Assembly (NCBI GenBank): GCA_036676475.1
Contig: JAKFCU010000088.1
Location: 1 to 64,000 of the forward strand
DNA: 64,000 nucleotides
Origin: LC029 sp036676475
GTDB lineage: Bacteria > Bacillota > Bacilli > Aneurinibacillales > RAOX-1
Direction: 5' to 3'
This document shows positions 1 through 8,484 of the stretch, piece by piece. The position numbers were made by a program, and so were the translations under genes. Under the pieces are notes generated by a model. The model was not told where the DNA came from, searched no databases, and worked only from the letters and a program-made list of their open reading frames with translations. Within the stretch, counting starts at the first letter, position 1. Each line of letters opens with the position of its first letter.

Positions 1-63
1 CGGGATTTTCAGGAGCCTCTTTGAAATAAGGGGAATTTTGAGACTGTCGATTAACGTTTGGCC

Positions 64-247
64 TAACCGGAATTTTTCCGCTTATCGGTCCTTTTTAGGA
101 CTAGAATTAGTGTATAATCGGAAAAAATCCAATTATAGCTCTAATTTACATTGGAAATTAGTTATTTCTCTTCTGTTATCGGAAAATTTCCGGTTATTTA
201 GACTGAATCCTTTGAATTGGATAAGTTAATCGGAGATTTTCCGATTA
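64..247. repeat. four spaced copies of a 21-bp palindrome
   Basis: Four imperfect copies of TAATCGG-N7-CCGATTA lie at 64-84, 115-135, 176-196 and 227-247. Their starts are 51, 61 and 51 bp apart. Each copy is itself a dyad (CGGAAA/TTTCCG core), and the sequences between copies are unrelated. I see no gene in bases 1-417. A further hairpin (AATAGTGT / ACACTATT) sits at 369-376 and 385-392. The palindromes could be operators for a dimeric regulator or a small intergenic repeat family. No function can be assigned. Confidence 0.7.
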
Positions 248-417
248 CAACGGTAAAAGCCCACATGAACTGATTTACATCAGCCTATTAATCGAAAGTC
301 TCGATTCTCCCGTTATGTGATCCAACCCACCTGCAAAGAAGATTTGCCTCATAAGAATCAACCTCCCTAATAGTGTACTGAATCACACTATTGTTTTCAA
401 GATTGTCCTCGGTTTTA

Positions 418-446
418 TTGCAGTAAGGAATGGTGAAAGATATAAT
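418..446 (+). promoter_or_regulatory. sigma-A promoter of the tsaE operon
   Basis: A -35 of TTGCAG (418-423), a 17-bp spacer and a perfect -10 TATAAT (441-446) stand about 40 bp before the tsaE start. Transcription probably begins near 453 and runs through tsaE-tsaB-rimI-tsaD, which overlap one another. Confidence 0.7.
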
Positions 447-485
447 GAAAAAGAAAAATTTACAAGAACGGCAGGAGTGTCTAAG

Positions 486-953
486 TTGATCAACGCGAAC
501 CGGGAATATAAATTGGTATCCCATTCCCCGGAAGAGACTCGCAGTTGGGCTGAACGATTAGCCGTGCTGCTTCAACCAGGTGATGTCATCTCTTTGGAAG
601 GGGATTTAGGGGCAGGGAAGACGACCTTTACTCAAGGATTGGCAAAGGGATTAGGGATCCGAGGCGTTGTGAATAGCCCTACCTTTACCTTAATAAAAGA
701 ATATCAAGGATGGATGCCTCTTTATCATATGGATGTTTATCGTATGGAAGATGAATTTGAAGAACTAGGCTTTGATGAATACTTCTATGGTGAAGGGGTA
801 ACTGTTGTAGAATGGGCGAGCCGAATTCAATCCATGCTGCCAACTGATTTATTGGATATATACATTAAAAGGTTGGATGGGGATCAAAGGGAAATTTGCT
901 TAAATCCTAAAGGAGAACATTTTCGTCAGGTGTGTGAGGAGTTGGCAGGATGA
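486..953 (+). CDS. tsaE: tRNA t6A synthesis ATPase TsaE
   Basis: TsaE is the P-loop ATPase that drives turnover of the TsaB-TsaD complex making N6-threonylcarbamoyl-adenosine at position 37 of ANN-decoding tRNAs. A Walker A motif (GDLGAGKTTF) is visible about 40 residues in, followed by the SPTF segment typical of the family, and the length (about 155 aa) is normal. A GTG at 477 also opens the frame, but the ribosome site GGCAGGAG ends on that codon. The TTG at 486 has correct spacing, so I take it as the start. It is the first gene of a four-gene overlapping operon; its stop overlaps the tsaB start by 4 nt. Confidence 0.95.
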   Translation: MINANREYKLVSHSPEETRSWAERLAVLLQPGDVISLEGDLGAGKTTFTQGLAKGLGIRGVVNSPTFTLIKEYQGWMPLYHMDVYRMEDEFEELGFDEYFYGEGVTVVEWASRIQSMLPTDLLDIYIKRLDGDQREICLNPKGEHFRQVCEELAG

Positions 954-1642
954 AGATATTAGGAATTGATTCATCAAACTTGTGTATGAGCCTGGCTGTT
1001 GTGGAGAAGGACAAGGTAATCGGGGAATATATTACGAACCTAAGAAAAAACCATTCCATCAGACTGATGCCAGCCATATCCATGCTATTGGATGAATTGG
1101 ATATGGAACCGCAGGAGTTGGAAGGCATCGCAGTAGCGCACGGTCCCGGATCCTATACAGGCGTTCGCATTGGCGTGACGACAGCAAAGACTATGGCCTG
1201 GTCGCTTGGCATTCCCTTGATGGGAGTCTCAAGTTTAGAAGCCGTAGCAAGTAATGGTGCATGTTTTGAGGGGAGGGTTTCTCCTTTATTTGATGCACGC
1301 CGTGGACAAGTTTATACTTCTTTATTCGAAAAAGGAGAGCGGATAGCAGAAGATCAGATCCAAATGATTGACGAATGGACGGATCAATTGCTCCGAGAAC
1401 AAATCCCCATATTATTTTTAGGGGATGATGTATCCCTTCATCGTGAAACAATAGAAGGTAAGCTTGGTAGTCTGGCACGGTTTGGTCCAGCCGAATGGAA
1501 TGTTCCTCGAGCCGCCTATGTGGCCAGAGAAGGAAGCCGGAAGCTAGAGGCAGGAGAAACTTCAATCGTCCACGAATTTACACCTCAATACCTACAGCTT
1601 GCTGAAGCAGAATCCAAATGGTTGGCTTCACAGAAAAAGTAG
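950..1642 (+). CDS. tsaB: tRNA t6A synthesis protein TsaB
   Basis: TsaB is the ASKHA-fold partner that dimerises with TsaD in the t6A complex. The N-terminus (ILGIDSSN) and the AVAHGPGSYTGVRIG segment are diagnostic. At 230 aa it has the usual length, with the inactive pseudo-enzyme architecture of the family. The ATG overlaps the tsaE stop (ATGA), indicating translational coupling, and rimI follows at once. This is the same order as B. subtilis ydiB-ydiC-ydiD-ydiE. Confidence 0.95.
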   Translation: MKILGIDSSNLCMSLAVVEKDKVIGEYITNLRKNHSIRLMPAISMLLDELDMEPQELEGIAVAHGPGSYTGVRIGVTTAKTMAWSLGIPLMGVSSLEAVASNGACFEGRVSPLFDARRGQVYTSLFEKGERIAEDQIQMIDEWTDQLLREQIPILFLGDDVSLHRETIEGKLGSLARFGPAEWNVPRAAYVAREGSRKLEAGETSIVHEFTPQYLQLAEAESKWLASQKK

Positions 1643-1659
1643 GAGTGGGAGAAGAAAGA

Positions 1660-2145
1660 ATGGACCATGCAGTAATCCGTCGGATGACATTGTATGATGT
1701 GGATCAAGTTCATGACGTAGAGAAATTGACATTTAGTTTACCTTGGTCTCGAGATTCCTTCCAAAACGAGCTAACCCATAATCAATTTGCTCATTATCTT
1801 GTACTCGAGATGGAAGGGAAAGTAGCCGGGTATGGAGGAATGTGGCTTATCGGAGATGAGGCACATGTCACCAATATTGCGATTACTCCTGAATTTAGGG
1901 GAAAAAAATGGGGAGAGAAGCTGTTATTGGCTATGAAGCAGGATGCCATTAACCATGGGGCAGTGGCGATGACCTTGGAGGTACGCGCCTCAAACCATGT
2001 AGCTCAGTCTTTATATCGTAAAATGGGATTTGATAAAACAGGGATTCGCCCCAAGTACTATTCGGACAATGGCGAAGATGCCCTAATTATGTGGGTGAAC
2101 TTTGAAGATGAAGCAGACAAGCAAATGGAAACAAAGAGCTCTTGA
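1660..2145 (+). CDS. rimI: ribosomal-protein alanine N-acetyltransferase RimI
   Basis: This GNAT-fold acetyltransferase is predicted to acetylate the N-terminus of ribosomal protein S18 or similar substrates. The acetyl-CoA binding loop is visible as ITPEFRGKKWGEKLL, followed by LEVRASNHVAQSLYRKMGF, the classic RimI motif. The frame stays open upstream to 1618, but the ATG at 1660 follows a GGAG-rich stretch and gives a normal 161-aa protein. It lies between tsaB and tsaD as in other Bacillales, and its end overlaps tsaD by 38 bp. Confidence 0.92.
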   Translation: MDHAVIRRMTLYDVDQVHDVEKLTFSLPWSRDSFQNELTHNQFAHYLVLEMEGKVAGYGGMWLIGDEAHVTNIAITPEFRGKKWGEKLLLAMKQDAINHGAVAMTLEVRASNHVAQSLYRKMGFDKTGIRPKYYSDNGEDALIMWVNFEDEADKQMETKSS

Positions 2146-3178
2146 AAAATATAAGAAGGACCTAGAACTTAGTAAGCCCTGCTATATTCTAGGGATTGAA
2201 ACCAGCTGTGATGAAACCTCTGTGGCTGTAATAAGGGATGGGAAAGAGATTTTATCTAATGTGATTTCTTCTCAGATCGAAATTCATAAGCGCTTTGGCG
2301 GGGTTGTTCCTGAAGTAGCTTCACGCCGTCATGTGGAAGGCATTACACTCATCTTGCAAGAGGCCTTGGAACAAGCCAAGATTTCTCTTGATGATATCTC
2401 GGCCATTGCTGTAACATACGGACCGGGATTGGTAGGAGCGTTATTAGTAGGGGTTTCGTCGGCAAAGTCGCTTGCTTTTGCAAAAGGAATTCCGCTAATA
2501 GGAGTTCACCATATAGCAGGACACATTTACGCCAATCGTTTTGTTAAAGAAATGAAATTTCCATTGATTTCCCTCCTCGTCTCAGGAGGCCACACCGAGC
2601 TCGTCTATATGAAAGAACACGGCTCTTTTGAAATTTTAGGGCAAACAAGAGATGATGCAGCGGGTGAAGCTTATGATAAAGTGGCAAGATCTCTTCAACT
2701 GCCTTATCCGGGAGGTCCGCATATTGACCGCTTGGCTCATGTTGGGCAAGCTAATATTCCCCTACCCCGGGCATGGCTAGAACCAGGTTCTTATGACTTT
2801 AGCTTTAGCGGATTAAAATCTGCCGTATTAAATACACTTCATAACGCGAACCAACGAGGCGAAGAGATAAAACCGGAGGACTTAGCCGCGAGCTTTCAAG
2901 CTTCTGTTGTAGAAGTGCTGGTGGAAAAAACCTTTCGAGCTGTAAAACAACATCGGGTTCAGCAGCTCTTGTTAGCAGGTGGTGTGGCTGCAAATAAGGG
3001 ATTGCGGGAAGAACTGACCCGACGAGCTCAGGCAGAGGGAATTGACCTGGTAATTCCACCAATAAGTCTATGTACGGACAACGCCGCTATGATCGCGGCT
3101 GCAGGCTATATAAAATATCAAAAAGGTGAATTTGCCGAATTGCATTTAAATGCAATTCCTAGTTTACCTTTAGGATGA
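2108..3178 (+). CDS. tsaD: tRNA N6-threonylcarbamoyltransferase TsaD
   Basis: This is the catalytic subunit of the t6A complex, transferring threonylcarbamoyl from TC-AMP to A37 of tRNA. It shows GIETSCDETS at the N-terminus, the metal-binding HxxxH (H135 and H139 in HHIAGH), SGGHTELV and the C-terminal CTDNAAMIA segment. Length is 356 aa. The frame opens at a TTG at 2102, but the ATG at 2108 is the better start. It overlaps the end of rimI, ends the t6A operon, and is closed by a strong terminator. In B. subtilis the gene was called gcp. Confidence 0.96.
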   Translation: MKQTSKWKQRALEKYKKDLELSKPCYILGIETSCDETSVAVIRDGKEILSNVISSQIEIHKRFGGVVPEVASRRHVEGITLILQEALEQAKISLDDISAIAVTYGPGLVGALLVGVSSAKSLAFAKGIPLIGVHHIAGHIYANRFVKEMKFPLISLLVSGGHTELVYMKEHGSFEILGQTRDDAAGEAYDKVARSLQLPYPGGPHIDRLAHVGQANIPLPRAWLEPGSYDFSFSGLKSAVLNTLHNANQRGEEIKPEDLAASFQASVVEVLVEKTFRAVKQHRVQQLLLAGGVAANKGLREELTRRAQAEGIDLVIPPISLCTDNAAMIAAAGYIKYQKGEFAELHLNAIPSLPLG

Positions 3179-3181
3179 TTA

Positions 3182-3213
3182 GGCAACTATGATAATAGTT
3201 GTCTTTTTTTTTA
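3182..3213 (+). terminator. intrinsic terminator after tsaD
   Basis: A 9-bp stem (GGCAACTAT / ATAGTTGTC) with a GATA loop is followed by an uninterrupted run of T residues, directly after the tsaD stop. Confidence 0.9.
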
Positions 3214-3320
3214 CTTATCGGAAAGTATTATACGCATAAGGCAAAAAGCCAGTAGCTTTCTTATGTTTAAGTTCTGATGTTCGCTCATTTGTTCCCGTGG
3301 ACAAGTTATCTATATGGATC

Positions 3321-3527
3321 TGTGGATAATGTGGGTAAGTTTGTGAATATGTATGATATAAGGGTTTTTTAAAATAAAGAGCACGTGAATAAAAACCGCA
3401 GCGAATTTTGTCGAAAATGTGGATAATTTGCAGGATGGCGAATAAAACAGGAGTTAACCTGTGTATAACTTTGTGGACACTGTGGAAAAGAGGTTGTTTT
3501 TGAATGATTCGGAAAATTTTATCCACA
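3321..3527. promoter_or_regulatory. cluster of five DnaA boxes
   Basis: TGTGGATAA occurs at 3321-3329 and 3418-3426. TGTGTATAA is at 3460-3468, TGTGGAAAA at 3481-3489 and TTATCCACA at 3519-3527 (opposite orientation). Three are perfect DnaA boxes and two fit the relaxed TGTGNAWAA consensus. The last lies inside the first codons of the downstream gene. The cluster fills the roughly 325-bp gap between tsaD and that gene. There is no dnaA, dnaN or rpmH here, so it is not oriC. DnaA-dependent regulation or DnaA titration is the natural inference. Confidence 0.75.
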
Positions 3528-5687
3528 ATTATCGCTCTTTTGTGCTTGTTCATGACATTTCCTATCGATGCCAAGGAACAAGATCCGCGAAAGCAAGTCA
3601 TTGTCGTTCTAGTAAATCATCTTTCGCTTGAAGATGTACGCTTGATGGAGCAGCTCCCCGATGCGGAGTGGCTGGAAAAGGGAACGTTGGGGGCTATGAA
3701 TCTTCGTACAGCGGCTAGCATCAGTGATGTGGATAATGTAGTTACTATGAGTAGCGGAAGCCGGGCAACAGGTTCAATGGAGGCTCTTCAAGCTTTTGCA
3801 GGCCACGAGATGATCGATGGGTCTCTTGCTGTGGATGTCTACAGACAGTTAACCGGTCGTCTGGGGATGGCTGAAAGTGTGTATGTACCAGGCTATCGCT
3901 ATGTATGGAAAGCAAATGAAGACCAGCCCTATAAGGTGATTCCAGGGTTTCTAGGCAAGCGCCTGCATGAACATAGGATGACCACTGCCGTGTTAGGAAA
4001 TTCAGATTTGGGAAAGCAAGCCTTTCGATTTGCCCCTTTATTCACTATGGACCAATACGGCATGGTGGACAAGGGGAATGTGTCCTCCCAAACTGTTGAA
4101 AAAAATCCAAATCGAGTGTATGGAGTAGTTACTGATTACGATTTTCTTCTTCAACAGACAAACTCATATGATCAAGAATCGTTAATTACAATCGAACTTG
4201 GAGATCTATATCGTTTGTCCTCTATGAAAAATGCGATTGAGGATGAGCTGTTCGTTAGCAGCAAAGAAAACATCTTAAGGGATATAAATCGGTTCATGAG
4301 CAGGCTTACAGCAAGCCAAAGGGAAGGTCAAATGATCCTTCTTTTATCTCCTATGGTAAGTCCTGAAGCTGAATCTGATAGATCCATGATGGCACCCTAT
4401 TTCCAGATTACTGCGAATAAAGGGAAAGGGATATTGTATACCTCGACAACGAAGCAGCCTAATATGGTGGCAAATGTAGACGTAGCACCAACCATTTTGC
4501 AATGGTTAAGAATTCCTGCACCACGAGAAATGATGGGAAGACCGGTTACTATGGTTCAAGGAGAGCATGCCTTTTGGCAGGAATGGGAGCTAATTAAGCA
4601 TATCTATTCCACTCGCACTGATGTGTTGTATGGCTATGTGACCTTTCAGGTAGCCATTCTTATCTTAGCAACAGCTTTTTGGTATTTTGCTAAATCTGAA
4701 TACCCTTACTATCGTACCTTTAACCATATCATTCGTTTTTTATTGCTTATAATTACGCTTTCTCCGTTTATGTTTCTTGTACTACCGGTGCTGCCGATGA
4801 TTAAGCATGTTGGGCTTACCATTGTATTTTTACTCATCTTTGGCACAGCATTATCTGCTGCGCTAATCCGCTTGCCGTTTGCTTGGGTTTTTTTTCTCAT
4901 CAGTTTAGTGAATTGGGTTCCGATTCTGCTTGATGGAATTTGGCTGAACTCAGCGTTAATGAAGCGTTCTTACTTAGGCTATGACCCTATCATAGGTGCC
5001 AGGTATTATGGGATTGGCAATGAATATATGGGTGTCGTCATCGGAAGCTCTATTTTATGCTTAGCTATGCTCCTTGAGCTGACAAAACGAAATAGGAGGC
5101 TTATTCAGTTCCTTTTCATGAGTGTGTTTCTTCTTTATCTTGTGTTTTTTGCCTTGCCTGGTTGGGGAACGAATGCTGGAGGAGCCATAACGGCTGTGGC
5201 CGCTTATTGCACTTCGTTTGTTCGTTTATTCGATATCCAGATCAATCGGAAATACCTATTTTGGGGATGCTTAGCCGTATTTATGTCCTTAGGAAGTCTA
5301 TTCTTTGTCAATATGCTTGGGGATGACCAAGCGCAATCCCATATTGGACGGGCGATGCAGAGTTTGGTGGGGGGGGATTGGAAAGAAATTTTCAACATCA
5401 TCGAGAGGAAGTTGGCGATGAATTGGAAGCTCATCGGGGTTTCCTCCTGGAGTAAAGTGTTTATCACTTCGATCTTGATTCTGGGTTTCCTGTGCTATCG
5501 TCCATCAGGTGTCATCCGTATGTTATCCAAAAAATATCCTTACGCTATAAGAGGCTTTTTCGGGATTATTATTGGTGCTTTTACGGGGCTTCTGGTGAAT
5601 GACTCGGGGATCGTAGCCGCTGCCACTACGATTGTTTACATGATTGTTCCTCTCTTATTTGTAGGTTTGAAAGAGAAAATGGGATGA
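3504..5687 (+). CDS. membrane protein with alkaline-phosphatase-like extracellular domain
   Basis: A signal peptide (residues 1-23, ending near DAKEQD) is followed by about 330 extracellular residues. Near residue 330 these carry VDVAPTILQWL, a signature of the alkaline phosphatase/phosphodiesterase superfamily. Roughly eight membrane helices run from about 375 to the C-terminus, including a GTNAGGAIT loop and a final NDSGIVAAA segment. I do not see a convincing catalytic Ser/Thr near the N-terminus, so activity is uncertain. It may act on a cell-surface or lipid-linked phosphate substrate. It stands alone between tsaD and the convergent ABC-F gene, where B. subtilis has no such gene, and its start lies in the DnaA-box cluster. 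Confidence 0.6.
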   Translation: MIRKILSTIIALLCLFMTFPIDAKEQDPRKQVIVVLVNHLSLEDVRLMEQLPDAEWLEKGTLGAMNLRTAASISDVDNVVTMSSGSRATGSMEALQAFAGHEMIDGSLAVDVYRQLTGRLGMAESVYVPGYRYVWKANEDQPYKVIPGFLGKRLHEHRMTTAVLGNSDLGKQAFRFAPLFTMDQYGMVDKGNVSSQTVEKNPNRVYGVVTDYDFLLQQTNSYDQESLITIELGDLYRLSSMKNAIEDELFVSSKENILRDINRFMSRLTASQREGQMILLLSPMVSPEAESDRSMMAPYFQITANKGKGILYTSTTKQPNMVANVDVAPTILQWLRIPAPREMMGRPVTMVQGEHAFWQEWELIKHIYSTRTDVLYGYVTFQVAILILATAFWYFAKSEYPYYRTFNHIIRFLLLIITLSPFMFLVLPVLPMIKHVGLTIVFLLIFGTALSAALIRLPFAWVFFLISLVNWVPILLDGIWLNSALMKRSYLGYDPIIGARYYGIGNEYMGVVIGSSILCLAMLLELTKRNRRLIQFLFMSVFLLYLVFFALPGWGTNAGGAITAVAAYCTSFVRLFDIQINRKYLFWGCLAVFMSLGSLFFVNMLGDDQAQSHIGRAMQSLVGGDWKEIFNIIERKLAMNWKLIGVSSWSKVFITSILILGFLCYRPSGVIRMLSKKYPYAIRGFFGIIIGAFTGLLVNDSGIVAAATTIVYMIVPLLFVGLKEKMG

Positions 5688-5702
5688 GCTCAAGCTCATC
5701 CC
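5681..5702. terminator. bidirectional terminator between convergent genes
   Basis: A perfect 10-bp stem (GGGATGAGCT / AGCTCATCCC) with a 2-nt gap lies exactly between the two convergent stop codons. The T-tracts on either side are weak, so it may act more as an mRNA 3'-end stabiliser. Confidence 0.6.
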
Positions 5703-5703
5703 A

Positions 5704-7641
5704 TTATTCATCTACTTGAAGGCTTTCCCATTCATCCATGAGACCCTCTAGCAGTTGATTCTTTTGTTCCATCTGCTGGTTTAAGTCATGTGCCTTTAGG
5801 GGTTCCTCAAACACATCTGGATGGCATAAAGCTTCTTCAATGATGGCTATCTCTGTTTCCAGATCTTCGATTTTCTTTTCAATCTCCTCAATTTTACGCA
5901 AGCGCTGACGTTCTTTTTTTTGTTGTTCTTTATCCAACAAGAAGTTTTCTTTATCGGAAGCCTTTTTTTCCTTCTCTCCCAATGAATCCGATTGGTTTGT
6001 TACGGGAGATGAAGGAAGCTTGCCTAATTCCTCTAGCTCTTGCTTTTTATCAAGATAATAATCGTAATTTCCGAGATAGCTAGTTACCCGATAAGAGGAA
6101 AGCTCAGTGACTCTCGTAGCCATCTTATTTAGGAAATAACGATCATGGGAAACGAATAGAATGGTTCCAGGGTAGTCCTCAAGGGCATTTTCCAACACTT
6201 CTTTACTATAGATATCCAAATGGTTAGTAGGTTCGTCCAGGATGAGGAAATTTGAATTTTGCATCATGAGCTTAGCTAAACTCACACGTGCTTTTTCCCC
6301 TCCACTTAGTGAAACGATTTTTTTCAGTACATCGTCGCCGCTAAAGAGGAAATTGCCTAGAACGGTCCGAATATCTTTTTCCGGTATGAGTGGATAGTCG
6401 TCCCATAGTTCGTTGAGTACGGTCTTATCCGGATGAAGCTCCTTTTGTTCTTGATCGTAATAGCCAAGGGAAACATTGGTCCCAAGCTGGAACGAACCTG
6501 ACAAGGGTTGAATATCACCTACAATTGTCTTTAATAATGTCGATTTCCCGATACCGTTTGGACCAAGAAGAGCAACACGTTCTCCGCGGTCTACTTGAAA
6601 GGTGAGACCTTGACTGAGCGTTTTATTCTTATATCCGACGGATAACTCTTTCACTTTTAGCACTTCATTTCCACTGACCCGGGCGATGTCAAATGAAAAG
6701 CTAACCTTTTTGTCTGATGTAATGGGGCGATGAACCCGCTCGATTTTGTCCAGCATCTTGCGTCGGCTCTGGGCCCGCTTCGTCGTAGAAGCACGTGCAA
6801 TGTTGCGGGCAATGAAATCTTCTAATCGAGAGATTTCGGTCTGCTGTTTGTCGAACATGGATAGCTGGCGTTCGATATCCTCTGCTTTTTGATCAAGATA
6901 TTTTGAGTAATTTCCTACATAACGTTTGCATTGGGTACGTTCGATCTCATAAATCCTGGTGACCAAGGCATCTAGAAAATAACGGTCATGGGACACAACG
7001 AGCACGGCACCGGAATAATTGTGTAAGTATCGTTCGAGCCAAGTTAATGTTTCAATATCTAAATAGTTGGTAGGTTCGTCTAAAACGAGAATCTCTGGCT
7101 CAGTCAGCAGTAATTTGCAGAGAGCCAATCGTGTTTTTTGCCCACCGCTTAAGGATGAGATCAAAATATTATAGCTTTCCTCATAAAAACGTAATCCGTG
7201 AAGAACACTTCGAATATTGGCTTCGTATTGATATCCGCCTTTTTCTTTGAACTCTTCGGAAAGAGTGGAGTACTGCTGAAGAAGCTGCTCATGGTCTTTA
7301 TCTGACATGGGTTGGCCCATTCTGGATTCCAGGCTGCGAAGCTCCCGTTCTTTTTCCTGCAAGGCGGAAAAAACATAAATCATCTCATCCCAAATGGTTT
7401 TATCAGATTCCAGACCGCTATCTTGAGCTAAGTATCCTAGCTTTACTTCTTTTGCTTTTCGAATATCCCCTTTATCAGGGAGCATCTGTCCGGTTAAAAT
7501 TTTTAAAAAGGTTGATTTTCCTGCTCCGTTGACGCCGACTAGCCCAATGCGTTCTCCGCTTTGAATTTGTACATTGATTCCAGAAAGAATCGGATCAGCT
7601 CCAAAGGATTTGGAAATATCAACTGCTTGTAATAAAATCAT
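5704..7641 (-). CDS. ABC-F family ATPase (YdiF-like)
   Basis: This is a duplicated ABC ATPase without membrane segments, of the ABC-F class that acts on ribosomes in translation. Domain 1 has Walker A GVNGAGKST and signature SLSGGQKTR. Domain 2 has GPNGIGKST and SLSGGEKAR. The linker between them (ISRLEDFIARNIARASTTKRAQSRRK) is typical, and a charged coiled-coil tail runs from about residue 530. I start at the ATG at 7641 with AGGTG upstream; the frame extends 7 codons further. Its place beside tsaD matches B. subtilis ydiF. Which ribosomal state it resolves cannot be read from the sequence. Confidence 0.9.
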   Translation of the reverse strand: MILLQAVDISKSFGADPILSGINVQIQSGERIGLVGVNGAGKSTFLKILTGQMLPDKGDIRKAKEVKLGYLAQDSGLESDKTIWDEMIYVFSALQEKERELRSLESRMGQPMSDKDHEQLLQQYSTLSEEFKEKGGYQYEANIRSVLHGLRFYEESYNILISSLSGGQKTRLALCKLLLTEPEILVLDEPTNYLDIETLTWLERYLHNYSGAVLVVSHDRYFLDALVTRIYEIERTQCKRYVGNYSKYLDQKAEDIERQLSMFDKQQTEISRLEDFIARNIARASTTKRAQSRRKMLDKIERVHRPITSDKKVSFSFDIARVSGNEVLKVKELSVGYKNKTLSQGLTFQVDRGERVALLGPNGIGKSTLLKTIVGDIQPLSGSFQLGTNVSLGYYDQEQKELHPDKTVLNELWDDYPLIPEKDIRTVLGNFLFSGDDVLKKIVSLSGGEKARVSLAKLMMQNSNFLILDEPTNHLDIYSKEVLENALEDYPGTILFVSHDRYFLNKMATRVTELSSYRVTSYLGNYDYYLDKKQELEELGKLPSSPVTNQSDSLGEKEKKASDKENFLLDKEQQKKERQRLRKIEEIEKKIEDLETEIAIIEEALCHPDVFEEPLKAHDLNQQMEQKNQLLEGLMDEWESLQVDE

Positions 7642-7670
7642 GGTTGTCACCTCTAATTTCACCTATAGAT

Positions 7671-7800
7671 CAGGCATTATCCACTATGTTAATTAATGGT
7701 AGTGATCATACACCCATAAATCGGGTATTATCCACTATGTTAATTGATGGTAGTGATCTTACCCCCATAGACCGGGTATTATCCAATATAGTTTACCATA
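7671..7800. repeat. 51-bp tandem repeat, about 2.5 copies
   Basis: The sequence from CAGGCATTATCC recurs with a period of exactly 51 bp (starts 7671, 7722, 7773), the third copy diverging at its end. It fills the gap between the divergent ABC-F and 5-FCL genes. Because 51 is a multiple of 3 the downstream frame stays open through it, but there is no ribosome site and I do not regard it as coding. Copies contain TTATCCACT (7677-7685, 7728-7736) and TTATCCAAT (7779-7787), one or two bases off a DnaA box. Confidence 0.75.
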
Positions 7801-7841
7801 GTCTAGGCAGAAAGTTGACGAGGGAAGGGAGAGTGGTTCTT

Positions 7842-8432
7842 TTGTTGAAAAAGGAGTTAAGAAAGCAAATCCTACAATGCAGGAAAGAAATCCCTGTGGA
7901 TATGAGAGCGGAGAAATCTAAGCGCATTGTAGATCATTTACTCCAGTCCTCTTTGTATCAGGAAGCCCGTTTTGTGTTTAGCTTTGTCCCCTTTGGAGAT
8001 GAAGTCAATATCCGTCCTGTGCTGGAACAAGCCGTTCAAGTAGGGAAGAGGTTGGCCATTCCCAAGACGCTGTCTAGTCCTAGAGAACTTGTTCTCTATC
8101 CATTTGAAGGATGGGATCAATTGATTGCGGGTGTTTACGGCATTTTGGAACCGGATCCGGAAAAGGGTACAGTGGTTGATCCCGCAGACATTGACCTTAT
8201 TTTGATGCCTGGTGTAGCTTTTGATCGGCAGGGCGGACGTTTAGGATATGGCGGAGGTTATTATGATCGATTCTTAGCCAGTCTTCCCCAGCTTCCGCCA
8301 TTGTTAGCTCCCTGCTTTACCGAACAGATGGTGGAGCAGGTGCCTACAGAAGGGCATGATATTCAAGTGGATATGCTGATTACAGATGAGGAAATAATGG
8401 AATGTGCAAAATCGAGAAGCAATAAGTTGTGA
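7842..8432 (+). CDS. 5-formyltetrahydrofolate cyclo-ligase
   Basis: The enzyme converts 5-formyl-THF to 5,10-methenyl-THF with ATP, rescuing folate from a storage form. The family motif GRLGYGGGYYDRFL is present near residue 135, preceded by LILMPGVAFDRQG. A strong AGGGAAGGGAGAG ribosome site at 7821-7833 fits a TTG start at 7842 (or the adjacent TTG at 7845), giving the normal length of about 196 aa. The longer open frame upstream only reads through tandem repeats. The gene is divergent from ABC-F and is followed closely by the mogA/moaB-like gene. Confidence 0.9.
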   Translation: MLKKELRKQILQCRKEIPVDMRAEKSKRIVDHLLQSSLYQEARFVFSFVPFGDEVNIRPVLEQAVQVGKRLAIPKTLSSPRELVLYPFEGWDQLIAGVYGILEPDPEKGTVVDPADIDLILMPGVAFDRQGGRLGYGGGYYDRFLASLPQLPPLLAPCFTEQMVEQVPTEGHDIQVDMLITDEEIMECAKSRSNKL

Positions 8433-8484
8433 AATATTGTACAATATAAATTGATTCTTGTTATTCTTTTGTTGGGAGGATTCC

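Noticed and set aside
64..247. CRISPR array
   Set aside because: Repeats are only 21 bp, imperfect and individually palindromic, there are just four, and no cas gene is near. No other CRISPR-like array was found in the window.
3215..3601. 128-codon minus-strand frame
   Set aside because: It covers the DnaA-box cluster and overlaps the start of a well-supported plus-strand gene, and has no ribosome site.
7644..7841. N-terminal extension of the 5-FCL protein
   Set aside because: The open frame only exists because a 51-bp repeat keeps phase. The strong ribosome site at 7821-7833 fixes the start at 7842-7847.
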